From Deltaproteobacteria bacterium (GTDB lineage Bacteria; Desulfobacterota; Dissulfuribacteria; Dissulfuribacterales; QOAL01), in NCBI GenBank assembly GCA_026995935.1, contig JALWNK010000067.1, forward strand, positions 19,309-83,308: 64,000 nt of DNA, written 5' to 3'. The position numbers were made by a program, and so were the translations under genes. Of this stretch, positions 34,097 through 42,336 are shown one piece after another. How positions within the stretch are numbered: the first letter of the stretch is position 1; the number at the start of each line of letters is the position of its first letter. The notes under the pieces are model-generated. The model saw only the letters and a program-made list of their open reading frames with translations. It did not search any database and was not told where the DNA came from.

Positions 34097-35731
34097 ATGA
34101 CTAAAGAATTAACACCCCAAGAGATGTTGAGGATTGACCTTACTCCCCCAAATCGGGATTGGATGGACATTCCTACTGTCATTAAGCCGGGCATATACTG
34201 TTACCCTGCAAAGCCCGAGAAGGTTGAGGCAGTTGGTATGCCCAATCCCCACGTCTGGAGTCCACTGGATGATGATTGGGGTCTTCCTGAGGACTGGAAG
34301 GAAACCTTCCTTGAAGGCATGAGGGAAAGGCTTAACAAGCACCGGTCCTTCAAGATTTTTATGGACATATGTGTGAGGTGCGGCGCGTGTGCAGATAAAT
34401 GTCACTTTTTCCTTGGCTCTGGCGATCCTAAGAACATGCCTGTAGCAAGGGCTGAACTTATACGTTCGGTTTACAGGGGCGAGTTTACCAAGGCAGGCCA
34501 GATACTTGGAAGGCTGGCAGGCGGCAGGAAGCTCACTGAAGATGTTCTGAAGGAAATCTGGTATTACATGTTCCAGTGCACGGAGTGCCGCAGATGCTCC
34601 CTGTTCTGTCCATATGGAATCGATACCGCAGAGGTCACCATCATAGGCAGGGAGCTTATAAACCTCTTTGGTCTCAATATCAACTGGATACAGGAACCGG
34701 TTGCCAACTGCTATGAGACAGGTAACCACCTAGGACTCCTTCCACATACATTCAAGCAAAATGTGGAATTCATGTGTATGGATATTGAGGAGTTTGTGGG
34801 GATCAAGATAGAGCCGCCCTTTAACAGAAAAGGTGCTGAAATACTCTTCGTTACCCCGTCTGGTGATGTCTTTGCAGAACCTGGCATCTATACCCTTATG
34901 GGCTACCTGATGCTTTTTGAGCACATAGGCCTTGATTATACCTGGAGCACCTATGCAAGCGAGGGCGGTAACTTTGGTTTCTTTACCTCCCTTGACATGG
35001 CACAGAGGCTAAATGCAAAGATATATGCAGAGGCCAGGCGCCTCGGGGTCAAATGGATACTTGGCGGTGAATGCGGACATATGTGGCGCGTCGTCCACCA
35101 GTACATGAACACCTTTAACGGACCGCCAGATTTTCTCGAAGAACCAGTCAACCCGCTTACCGGCACCAAGTTTGAAAATGCAAAGTCTGCAAAGATGGTT
35201 CACATATCAGAATTTACCGCAGATCTAATAAAACACGGTAAATTAAAGCTTAATCCCAAGAGAAACGACCACCTCAAGGTCACTTACCACGACTCCTGCA
35301 ATCCATCCCGTGGTATGGGAATGTTTGAAGAGCCTCGTTACGTAATCAAGAACGTATGTAATAACTTCTATGAGATGCCAGAAAATACCATTCGCGAGCA
35401 GACCTTCTGTTGCGGAAGCGGTGCAGGCCTTAACGCTGGTGAAAATATGGAATTGAGGCTTCGGGGCGGACTTCCAAGGGCAAACGCCGTAAAGTACGTG
35501 CATGAACGTTACGGTGTGAACATGCTCTCCTGTGTCTGCGCCATTGACAGGGCTGTTCTCCCAGCATCCATGGAATATTGGGTCCCAGAGGTCAACGTCT
35601 GCGGTGTCTCTGAACTGGTTGGTAACGCACTTATCATGGAAGGGGAACACGAGCGGACAACCGATCTCAGGGGAGAGGAAATACCTGGCTTTGCCAAGGC
35701 TGAAGGTGAGGAGGTAACAGAAGATGTATGA
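34097..35731 (+). CDS. dsrK: DsrK, HdrD-like iron-sulfur subunit
   Basis: The 544-residue protein has two ferredoxin motifs, CVRCGACADKCHFF and CTECRRCSLFCPYG, followed by HdrD-type Cys-rich (CCG) modules including YHDSCNPSRGMGMFEEPRY and FCCGSGAGLNAG. These ligate the non-cubane-type cluster that in HdrD reduces heterodisulfides. In DsrK the substrate is thought to be the DsrC trisulfide. It is cytoplasmic and bound to DsrM. The stop overlaps the start of dsrJ by 8 nt. The length is usual for the family. Confidence 0.96.
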   Translation: MTKELTPQEMLRIDLTPPNRDWMDIPTVIKPGIYCYPAKPEKVEAVGMPNPHVWSPLDDDWGLPEDWKETFLEGMRERLNKHRSFKIFMDICVRCGACADKCHFFLGSGDPKNMPVARAELIRSVYRGEFTKAGQILGRLAGGRKLTEDVLKEIWYYMFQCTECRRCSLFCPYGIDTAEVTIIGRELINLFGLNINWIQEPVANCYETGNHLGLLPHTFKQNVEFMCMDIEEFVGIKIEPPFNRKGAEILFVTPSGDVFAEPGIYTLMGYLMLFEHIGLDYTWSTYASEGGNFGFFTSLDMAQRLNAKIYAEARRLGVKWILGGECGHMWRVVHQYMNTFNGPPDFLEEPVNPLTGTKFENAKSAKMVHISEFTADLIKHGKLKLNPKRNDHLKVTYHDSCNPSRGMGMFEEPRYVIKNVCNNFYEMPENTIREQTFCCGSGAGLNAGENMELRLRGGLPRANAVKYVHERYGVNMLSCVCAIDRAVLPASMEYWVPEVNVCGVSELVGNALIMEGEHERTTDLRGEEIPGFAKAEGEEVTEDV

Positions 35732-36122
35732 TGCTGGAAAGGTAGTAATAGGATTAGCCATATTCGCGTGTATCTTTTTATTCCCCTTCCTATATAACCA
35801 TGGCTCCGCTGCGCCACAGCCTAAGCCGAGTCTTGATACACCGGCCATTAAGGCACTTCCCCAGAAAAAGTGTGTGGAAGATACCAAGTTCATGATTACC
35901 ACTCATATGCAGTTTCTGAATGACTGGCGCGATCAGGCATTGAGGGATGGGAACCGGTGGTACGTGAACAAGGAGGGTAAGAAGGTCTGGATCAGCCTCC
36001 AAAATACTTGTTTGAAATGTCATTCCAACAAGAAGGAGTTTTGCGACAAGTGCCACAACTATGCAGGCGTGGATCCCTACTGTTGGGACTGTCATTATGA
36101 TCCAAATGGGAGCAAGCTATGA
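35724..36122 (+). CDS. dsrJ: DsrJ, trihaem cytochrome c subunit
   Basis: The 132-residue protein has an N-terminal uncleaved-looking signal anchor (VVIGLAIFACIFLFPFLY) and three CXXCH sites: CLKCH (96-100), CDKCH (107-111) and CWDCH (120-124). The CVEDTKFMITTHM segment holds Cys50, which in DsrJ is the unusual distal Cys ligand of one haem. It is periplasmic. It overlaps dsrK by 8 nt and dsrO by 4 nt (ATGA-type). Confidence 0.95.
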   Translation: MYDAGKVVIGLAIFACIFLFPFLYNHGSAAPQPKPSLDTPAIKALPQKKCVEDTKFMITTHMQFLNDWRDQALRDGNRWYVNKEGKKVWISLQNTCLKCHSNKKEFCDKCHNYAGVDPYCWDCHYDPNGSKL

Positions 36123-36937
36123 GCATGGATAGAAGGAAATTTTTAAAGGCTGCTGGTCTTACCACTCTGGTGGGACTGGGAGGAAAAGGTGTATTTGAAC
36201 TTTTAAGGCCTGGCACCGTAGAGGCCGAGATGAACCATGAAGGTCATGGCAAAGAGGCGCATGGTGAGAAAGACGCGGGTTCGAAGATCCGTTGGGCCAT
36301 GCTGATAGATGTCATGGCCCTCAACAAGGAGAAGATAGAGAAGATTGTCCATACATGTCACCATATCCATAACGTGCCGAACTGGGGTGATCCAAAGAAC
36401 GAGATCAAGTGGATATGGGAAGACGAATATGAACACGTATTCCCGGACAGTTACAATGAGTACAACGATATCCTCAACGGTATGCCTTTCCTCCTAATGT
36501 GCAATCATTGCGACAACCCGCCTTGCGTGAGGGTCTGTCCTGTTCAGGCAACATTCCGGCGGCCAGACGGGATAGTAGCTCAGGACTACCATCGCTGCAT
36601 TGGTTGCCGTTTCTGCATGGCAGCATGCCCTTACGGTTCAAGGAGTTTCAATTGGCTAGACCCACGGGTTCATCTTGAACAGGAGATAGCACAGGGCAGA
36701 AAGCTCAACAAACGGTTCCCGACGCGTATGAGAGGTGTGGTAGAAAAGTGCAACTTCTGTGTTGAACGTCTGGCTGAGGGCAAGCAGCCTGGCTGCGTAG
36801 AGGTTGCCCCTGATGTCATGTTCTTTGGTAATTTGGCGGATCCAAATTCCAATGTGCGCAAGATACTGAAGGAGAGAATCTCTTTAAGGCGTAAATTGGA
36901 ACTAGGTACCAAACCTTCAGTTTTTTACCTGATATAG
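36119..36937 (+). CDS. dsrO: DsrO, periplasmic iron-sulfur subunit
   Basis: The 272-residue protein has a Tat signal (DRRKFLKAAGLTTLVGLGG) and ferredoxin motifs CNHCDNPPCVRVC, CIGCRFCMAACPYG and CNFC with a later single Cys (GCVEV). A Cys-His-rich segment (VHTCHHIHNVPNW) lies before them. It is exported by Tat and connects DsrJ with the NrfD-like DsrP. One fewer Cys than in the canonical four-cluster family is visible in the last set, as is usual for DsrO. Confidence 0.95.
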   Translation: MSMDRRKFLKAAGLTTLVGLGGKGVFELLRPGTVEAEMNHEGHGKEAHGEKDAGSKIRWAMLIDVMALNKEKIEKIVHTCHHIHNVPNWGDPKNEIKWIWEDEYEHVFPDSYNEYNDILNGMPFLLMCNHCDNPPCVRVCPVQATFRRPDGIVAQDYHRCIGCRFCMAACPYGSRSFNWLDPRVHLEQEIAQGRKLNKRFPTRMRGVVEKCNFCVERLAEGKQPGCVEVAPDVMFFGNLADPNSNVRKILKERISLRRKLELGTKPSVFYLI

Positions 36938-36949
36938 TGTGAGGGCGTC

Positions 36950-38107
36950 ATGATAGAAAAGGCATTAAAGGGATCATCAGTTTATTGGGGTTGGATTATA
37001 TTTCTCCTCTGTATAATCGGGGCAGGCTTCATGGCCTATCTGTATCAGTTGAAGGTAGGTCTCGGGATCACAGGTATGAGCCGTGACATATCGTGGGGTG
37101 TTTATATCGCCCAGTTCACCTACTTTGTGGGTGTCGCTGCTGGTGGAGTCATGGTGGTTATTCCGAAGTATCTGCACCATTACTCAAAGTATGCCAAGAT
37201 AGTGGTCTTTGGAGAGTTCCTTGCCATCGCGGCCGTAGTAATGTGTCTGCTCTTTATCATTGTGGACATTGGGCAGCCTATGAGAATGCTGAACGTGCTG
37301 CTTCATCCAACTCCCCATTCCATGCTCTTTTACGATATGATAGTGCTCAACGGCTACCTGTTGTTGAATATCATCTGCGGATATAACACCCTGCTTGCAG
37401 ACAAAAAGGGAGTGCCGTGTCCTGGCTGGGTCAAGCCATTCATTTATATCTCCATCCCATGGGCCATAAGTATCCACACAGTTACGGCCTTCTTGTATGC
37501 CGGTCTTCCAGGAAGGCATTTCTGGCTCACGGCCATAATGGCCCCCAGATTTCTGGCATCGGCCTTCGCTGCAGGTCCTGCCCTTCTCATAATGATACTT
37601 CTCTTTGTAAGAAGGGTAACAAAGTTTGATCCGGGTATGGACGCAATACAGACCCTTGCCAAAACGGTCTGTTACGCCATGATCACAAATCTGTTCTTCA
37701 TGGGATGTGAGTTCTTCACTGCATATTACAGTCAGATCCCGGGCCACATGCATACGCTGGATTACCTGTTTCGTGGTCTTCACGGCTATGGAGAGCTAGT
37801 GCCGTTCATGAGGGCGGCAATTGTCATCGGACTTTTTGGGGTCTTTTTGCTTCTCGTTCCGCCTATCAGGCGTAATACAAAGTGGCTGGCAGTGGCTGCA
37901 GCATCCGTATTCGTTGCTACTTGGATTGACAAGGGTGTAGGGCTGGTAATTGGCGGTTTTATACCAAACCCCTTTGAGACGATTACAGAATATCATCCAA
38001 CACTTCCAGAAATTACCATTGCCACGGCAATCTGGGGTGTGGGGGCCCTGATAGTAACGGTGCTTTATAAGGTAGCTATTTCCGTAAGAGAACAACAGGC
38101 TGCCTAG
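36950..38107 (+). CDS. dsrP: DsrP, NrfD/PsrC-family membrane subunit
   Basis: The 385-residue protein has about ten hydrophobic segments and the NrfD-family opening WGWIIFLLCIIGAGFMAYLYQL followed by GMSRDISWGVYIAQFTYFVG. It exchanges electrons between the quinone pool and DsrO without binding haem. It is the last gene of the dsrMKJOP set and is followed by a terminator 28 nt downstream. Confidence 0.95.
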   Translation: MIEKALKGSSVYWGWIIFLLCIIGAGFMAYLYQLKVGLGITGMSRDISWGVYIAQFTYFVGVAAGGVMVVIPKYLHHYSKYAKIVVFGEFLAIAAVVMCLLFIIVDIGQPMRMLNVLLHPTPHSMLFYDMIVLNGYLLLNIICGYNTLLADKKGVPCPGWVKPFIYISIPWAISIHTVTAFLYAGLPGRHFWLTAIMAPRFLASAFAAGPALLIMILLFVRRVTKFDPGMDAIQTLAKTVCYAMITNLFFMGCEFFTAYYSQIPGHMHTLDYLFRGLHGYGELVPFMRAAIVIGLFGVFLLLVPPIRRNTKWLAVAAASVFVATWIDKGVGLVIGGFIPNPFETITEYHPTLPEITIATAIWGVGALIVTVLYKVAISVREQQAA

Positions 38108-38134
38108 ACAAAGAAAATAAAGTCCATTTGGTAG

Positions 38135-38160
38135 AAAAAGCGGCTCTTGGGCCGCTTTTT
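38135..38160. terminator. Terminator after dsrP, usable from both strands
   Basis: GCGGC-TCTTGG-GCCGC (38140-38155) has AAAAA before and TTTTT after. It ends the dsrMKJOP transcript and abuts the stop codon of the minus-strand small selenoprotein gene. Confidence 0.88.
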
Positions 38161-38364
38161 CTATTTGGTCTTTTTCTCAAGACAAGATTCCATCAGTTTC
38201 TCCTTCATCCGTTCTATCTCCTGCTCATACTCGCTTGCTGCTAGCTCCATCCCGCAATCCTTGCAGGAGACCCTTGCATTTGCTCATCTGCCGGTTATCC
38301 TGGCCTCTCCACCGCAAAATTTGCATATTAGGCCAACGGTTTTTGCATCCTTACTCGGTGTCAT
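38161..38364 (-). CDS. Small dual-CXXC protein with in-frame UGA, probable selenoprotein
   Basis: This gene is not in the ORF track. From ATG 38364 the minus strand encodes 67 residues if the TGA at 38286-38284 is read as Sec: MTPSKDAKTVGLICKFCGG, ARITGR-U-ANARV, SCKDCGMELAASEYEQEIER, ending ESCLEKKTK. CKFC and CKDC would form a zinc ribbon or redox pair around U27. Reading frame, Cys pairs and a charged amphipathic C-terminal helix continue cleanly past the TGA, arguing against chance. AGGA precedes the ATG. It fits a small dual-CXXC (seleno)protein family I recall from Deltaproteobacteria. FdhA shows that the organism uses Sec. Function is unknown. Confidence 0.75.
38254..38283 (-). promoter_or_regulatory. 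Putative SECIS hairpin of the small selenoprotein gene
   Basis: Right after the UGA, GCAAGGGTCTCCTGC (38277-38263) folds as a short stem with one bulged A and a loop including GGTCT, the apical sequence of E. coli fdhF SECIS. An outer GCAA/TTGC pairing extends it. The loop is about 12 nt after UGA, somewhat closer than in fdhF. Confidence 0.5.
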
Positions 38365-38458
38365 GATCCTTTTTTGTGTGTTAATCTGTCCAACGTTATG
38401 TTAATTTATTCATTTTACCACAATAAAAACTACGTATCTTGCATATTCAGGAGGAAAC

Positions 38459-39094
38459 ATGGCTCAAAATCCCATTAAAAGTGGCGATATCAAGCAGGTT
38501 ATAGCCGATCTTGAAAAGGAGACAAAGGAAAATCCCAATTCCGTGGTGGCACATCACCGACTTGCCCTTGCGTACTGGCGCGCTAACAGGCTAAATGAGG
38601 CCATAACGAGTTTTCAAAAGGCTCTTGAAATAGACCCTACTTCTCACGAGGTAAGAATTAATCTGGGTACGTTGTTTTTCCAGATGGGTAGGTTGGAAGA
38701 CGGCATCCGTGAGAACAAGGAGGCCCTAAGGGCACATCCTGGCTCTGCTGAGGCAATGGCCAACATCGGTTCTGCCTACATGCAGCTTGGGAAGTGGCAG
38801 GAGGCAGCAGATTATTTTGAACAGGCCCTTGAGAAGAAACCAGAAATGGTTCCTGCCCTTATTAATCTGTCCTCTGTGCTCGTGGAGCTGGATAAACTTG
38901 AGCGTGCTGTGGAACTTGCTGAAAAGGCAGTAAGTCTGTCTCCCCGTTTTGGCCTGGCCCGTAATAATCTAGCAGTAGCTTGCTATTTCAGCGGGGATTA
39001 CAACAGGGCCAAGGAAGAGATGGAAAAGGCCAAGGAACTTGGTTATCCTGTCCATCCCGATTTTGAGAAACAGGTCAACGAAAAGGCGGCATAA
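38459..39094 (+). CDS. Tetratricopeptide repeat protein
   Basis: The 211-residue protein contains about five TPR units, such as VVAHHRLALAYWRANRLNEAITSFQKALEIDP and AEAMANIGSAYMQLGKWQEAADYFEQALEKKP. No signal peptide is present, so it is likely a cytoplasmic scaffold. A CAGGAGG site precedes the ATG. It is followed 9 nt later by the HEAT/TPR gene. The pair lies between dsrMKJOP and dsrABD; a role in Dsr regulation or assembly is possible but unproven. Confidence 0.85.
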   Translation: MAQNPIKSGDIKQVIADLEKETKENPNSVVAHHRLALAYWRANRLNEAITSFQKALEIDPTSHEVRINLGTLFFQMGRLEDGIRENKEALRAHPGSAEAMANIGSAYMQLGKWQEAADYFEQALEKKPEMVPALINLSSVLVELDKLERAVELAEKAVSLSPRFGLARNNLAVACYFSGDYNRAKEEMEKAKELGYPVHPDFEKQVNEKAA

Positions 39095-39103
39095 GCGTAC
39101 AAA

Positions 39104-40840
39104 ATGGCTATCAGCAAAGGCTTGATAGAACCTCTTTGTCCATTTTGTTCTCAAAGGCTTCCAAGGCCCCGCCAAATTGAGCCAAAAAGGCTTGGGGATT
39201 TTGATTTTGGAGTCTGTGAGTGTGGCGCGGTATTTGCCCACGATGTCACAGGTCACAATCTTGGCGCTGCCATGGTGGAGGCCCTGGGCTTTGCCTGTGA
39301 TGATGATTGGGATCTCGCCTGGAGTCTTATGCCTGGAGAGGATTATCAGGATGCACTAATTGAGGGGTACGACTTTGAAAGGCACGCAGTTTTCCCCAAG
39401 GGCTACGACGCAGAAGGTAAAAGGATAAGGGGAGCCTTGAGCTTCATAAGACTTAAGGATGATCTGCAGGAGCTTAAAAACAGTGGAGTCCGGGCCAAGT
39501 TTGCCAGCGGTACCCATACTGAGGCACTTCAGTCGAGTCTCGACCCTGGACGAGGCTCCATCAGGGGTAAGAACAAACGTTTTTCAAAGCGTGAGGTTTC
39601 AAGACTTGTAAAAAAGGCGGACGTGGAAAGTCTAGCCAGGATGGCCCTTGAAGACAAGCTAGTATTAAGAAAGATTCAGAGGCTTCTCTACTCGGCGGAT
39701 CTTGAATCGAGGTGGCAGGCGGTCTTGGTTCTTGGTCAGGTTGCAGCAGCCATCAGCCATCATGATCCAGCCACAGTGGGAGATCTTTTGAGGAGGCTGC
39801 TCTATTCTGCAAACGATTCTGCTGCGGCCAACTGGGGCGCAATAGAGACGGTAGGGGAAATTATTCGTAACCAGCCAAGTCTTTACGGCTCATTTGTAAG
39901 ACACATATTGGGGCTGGTGGGAGATGCGCCTTCGAGGCCTGCAATACTGTGGGCAATCGGAAGAATAGGAGAGTGTCACCCCAAAATAGTGCGAACGAAT
40001 TCCTTCTTTGTCCTCTTTGATCTTCTGGACTCGAAAGATCCGTCAGTCCGTGGACATGCCGCCTGGGCCCTGGGTAAGATAGGGGCCAGGGAGGCAAGGA
40101 ACGTCATTTCCAAGATGATGGATGATAAGGAGGAGTTTTCCCTTTTTGACGGAAAGGAATTGAAATATACAACAGTTGGAGAGACAGCCAGGGAGGCTTT
40201 AACCCTTATGAATAAAAAGGATGAAATTTCTATGAAGGAAACCAGTGAACAGGTAGGCCAGGGCTTAAAAAAGGAGCCACCCGAGATTTTAGAGGCAAGG
40301 CGAGGCTACCAGGAGGCAGAGATACTCAAAAACCGTGGTCAGTCCCTGGATGCCCTTTCCAAGTTCGAGGAGGTGCTAGCGGTATTTGATAGCGCTGGAT
40401 ATGACGTGGAAGTGGCAAATATTTGTGAAAAGATGGGTGATCTACATGTCATGCGAGGAAACATGAAGGCTGCCCTGGCGCCCTATCAGCGTACCCTTGC
40501 CATTTGTGAGAAAAAAAATGATCCAATAAGCACTGTGATAATGCTTGAGAAGGTCATAGATATTTACCGTCATCTTGAGGAGTATAGCAAGACACTGCCA
40601 TACTATTTCAGGGCCCTGGAGCTTGTTGAAAACCTGAGCGATGTTAAGCGTTCAGCCCTTTTTCTTGCAGGAATAGCAGACGTCTATGAAAGGGAAGGGA
40701 AAATGGCCGAGGCCCTGGACGCTTACAAACTGGCCGAAAGGCTTTTTCGAGGCATGGGAGCGCGGGAACGTGCAGATATCTTGAAAGAAGGGATAGCCAT
40801 TCTTGAGGAAAGATTGAGGGCAGAATCCCAGGCTACTTAA
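39104..40840 (+). CDS. Zinc-ribbon, HEAT-repeat and TPR multidomain protein
   Basis: The 578-residue protein has three parts. The N-terminus has CPFCSQRL and a later CECGAVF, a likely zinc ribbon. The middle (about 165-375) contains HEAT/PBS-lyase-like repeats: LESRWQAVLVLGQVAAAI, PAILWAIGRIGECHP and PSVRGHAAWALGKIGAREA. The last 170 residues are TPRs (ANICEKMGDLHVMRGNMKAALAPYQRTLAICEKK). No enzymatic motif is visible, so it is probably an adaptor. Its last 8 nt overlap the convergent Cys-cluster gene. Confidence 0.8.
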   Translation: MAISKGLIEPLCPFCSQRLPRPRQIEPKRLGDFDFGVCECGAVFAHDVTGHNLGAAMVEALGFACDDDWDLAWSLMPGEDYQDALIEGYDFERHAVFPKGYDAEGKRIRGALSFIRLKDDLQELKNSGVRAKFASGTHTEALQSSLDPGRGSIRGKNKRFSKREVSRLVKKADVESLARMALEDKLVLRKIQRLLYSADLESRWQAVLVLGQVAAAISHHDPATVGDLLRRLLYSANDSAAANWGAIETVGEIIRNQPSLYGSFVRHILGLVGDAPSRPAILWAIGRIGECHPKIVRTNSFFVLFDLLDSKDPSVRGHAAWALGKIGAREARNVISKMMDDKEEFSLFDGKELKYTTVGETAREALTLMNKKDEISMKETSEQVGQGLKKEPPEILEARRGYQEAEILKNRGQSLDALSKFEEVLAVFDSAGYDVEVANICEKMGDLHVMRGNMKAALAPYQRTLAICEKKNDPISTVIMLEKVIDIYRHLEEYSKTLPYYFRALELVENLSDVKRSALFLAGIADVYEREGKMAEALDAYKLAERLFRGMGARERADILKEGIAILEERLRAESQAT

Positions 40841-41375
40841 TGTCTCCAAGAAGGATGGCAGAGATTGGCCATCTTTTTTGCGCTAGCCGTGGCTCAACCT
40901 CCTTGCCGATTTTCAGGAGTTGCTCTTGTATTACGTTCAGCCTTATGGTGGGATAGCTCTTGCCTGGCAAGAATCCGGAAAACGAACACACGTGCCCTTT
41001 ACCGTTTATTTCTGTTGGGACACCATAGGTCCTGCAGTTGACTGGCCTGACCTCGTACAAAAGGCACTCTTCATCCTCGCTTAAGAGGGGGCATGGTATC
41101 CTTACCGTCGATATGTTTTCTGGTGCCTTCTCAACCGTCTCTTCCCAAAGTCTCTGTGCTGCCTTTGCCCTTTTCAGTATCTGCTTCCTGGTCTTGCGCC
41201 CCAATATCAGAAAGCTTTTCTTAAGGAGACGGGCCTCGGCGAATGATATGTCAAAGGCGGCATTGCAGCAGTCAGAACATCCCTTCCTGCACTTGAAGGC
41301 GTTGGGAAATTGAGAAGATACTGTATTGACCGCATTGTCTATCTGCTTAAAAAGTTGCCGTAGTTGCTTTTCCAT
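40833..41375 (-). CDS. YkgJ-family Cys-cluster protein
   Basis: The 180-residue protein has the YkgJ/CxxCxxCC signature CRKGCSDCCNAAFDISFAEA and a second part CPLLSEDEECLLYEVRPVNCRTYG. These eight or so Cys probably bind a zinc or Fe-S centre. Function of the family is not settled. It is divergent from a second member of the same family with only 28 nt between, so the two share a promoter region. Confidence 0.82.
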   Translation of the reverse strand: MEKQLRQLFKQIDNAVNTVSSQFPNAFKCRKGCSDCCNAAFDISFAEARLLKKSFLILGRKTRKQILKRAKAAQRLWEETVEKAPENISTVRIPCPLLSEDEECLLYEVRPVNCRTYGVPTEINGKGHVCSFSGFLPGKSYPTIRLNVIQEQLLKIGKEVEPRLAQKRWPISAILLGDIK

Positions 41376-41403
41376 GGTTTAAGATTTCGAAAATTGTGAA
41401 TTT

Positions 41404-42069
41404 TTGGCCCACATGCACCATAATGTAACCCAGAAAGAATGCAAGAGGTGTGGAAAATGCTGCATTGCCGGAGGCCCCGCCCTTCATATTGAAGACAGGG
41501 GGCTCGTTGTTGCTGGGAGACTCAGGCCATCAGACCTGGTTACTCTCAGAAGGGGTGAGCCCGCTTACGACCCGGTGAATAGGAGGGTTGTTTTCTTGGA
41601 AGAGGAAATGATCAAACTGAGGGGGCATGGGAAGATAGGGGCATGTATTTTTTATGACGCGAATGGAAATTCCTGTGCCATTTATCAGTGGCGTCCCCTG
41701 GAATGCCGAGTCCTTAAATGCTGGGACACGTCTGACCTTGAAGGTGTTTACATGAGAAACCTTCTCAAAAGAAACCATCTCATACCGGAAGGCTCAACCC
41801 TTGCCAGGCTTATTAAAAAATATGAAGAGGTACTCTGCATAAAACATTTTGCTTCAACCCTGGTGGATTGCTCTAAGGGCGGAGGTCATGTGGCAACCAA
41901 GTTGCAGGGGCATATAGATCGTGACTTTGCCTTCCGCAGGGCCGTGATCAAGGATTTTTCCGTTCCAGAGGAATATCTTGATTTCTTTTTTGGGAGGCCA
42001 CTAAGAGATATAATTGTTCCAATGATTGATGATTCTGGAAAATTGGATCACAGGAATGAAAATGAATGA
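41404..42069 (+). CDS. YkgJ-family Cys-cluster protein
   Basis: The 221-residue protein carries CKRCGKCCIAGGPALHIED near the N-terminus and CIFYDANGNSCAIYQWRPLECRVLKC in the middle, the typical two-part Cys set. The track starts at TTG; the ATG at 41413 (MHHNVTQKECKRC) is the more likely start. It lies 267 nt upstream of dsrA on the same strand but is separated from it by the dsr promoter. A link to sulfur metabolism is therefore only positional. Confidence 0.82.
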   Translation: MAHMHHNVTQKECKRCGKCCIAGGPALHIEDRGLVVAGRLRPSDLVTLRRGEPAYDPVNRRVVFLEEEMIKLRGHGKIGACIFYDANGNSCAIYQWRPLECRVLKCWDTSDLEGVYMRNLLKRNHLIPEGSTLARLIKKYEEVLCIKHFASTLVDCSKGGGHVATKLQGHIDRDFAFRRAVIKDFSVPEEYLDFFFGRPLRDIIVPMIDDSGKLDHRNENE

Positions 42070-42336
42070 AAATTCATTTTGTTCTTTTATTCACTGAAGG
42101 TGAGATTTTTTGATAACATCCTGAAATAGCAAACTTTTCTCTAAAGTGAATAATTTCTTTTTCAAGTCTAACTGCTTGTTTTTACGTCAATTGGGGCTTG
42201 ACAAGGAATGTATAACAATATTATAAAAGTTTTCACGCACTAGAAGATTCCGCCGAATGAGCCCTCATTTTTTTAGAGGGTAATCAGGCAGAAGGCATAG
42301 AGCAGTTTGAAAAAATACCTAAGGAGGGAGATTTAA
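42070..42336 (+). other. Regulatory region upstream of dsrA
   Basis: This 267-nt AT-rich stretch has no gene. It holds the dsrAB promoter and an about 105-nt leader. In the leader CCCTC at 42264-42268 and GAGGG at 42277-42281 enclose ATTTTTTTA, a small hairpin with T-run that might attenuate transcription. Confidence 0.5.
42198..42227 (+). promoter_or_regulatory. Sigma70-type promoter of dsrABD
   Basis: TTGACA (42198-42203) is followed after 17-18 nt by TTATAA/TATAAA (42221-42227). The DNA between is AT-rich. It lies about 110 nt before the dsrA ATG. Confidence 0.65.

Noticed and set aside
34109-34729. Minus-strand 206-residue ORF opposite dsrK
   Set aside because: Antisense shadow; no domain pattern.
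35243-35902. Minus-strand 219-residue ORF opposite dsrK/dsrJ
   Set aside because: It lies antisense to well-supported dsr genes and has no recognisable domain or ribosome site.
37184-37783. Minus-strand 199-residue ORF opposite dsrP
   Set aside because: Antisense shadow of a clear NrfD-family gene.
38147-38404. Plus-strand 85-residue ORF after dsrP
   Set aside because: It overlaps the terminator and is the antisense image of the minus-strand dual-CXXC selenoprotein, which has far better coding character.
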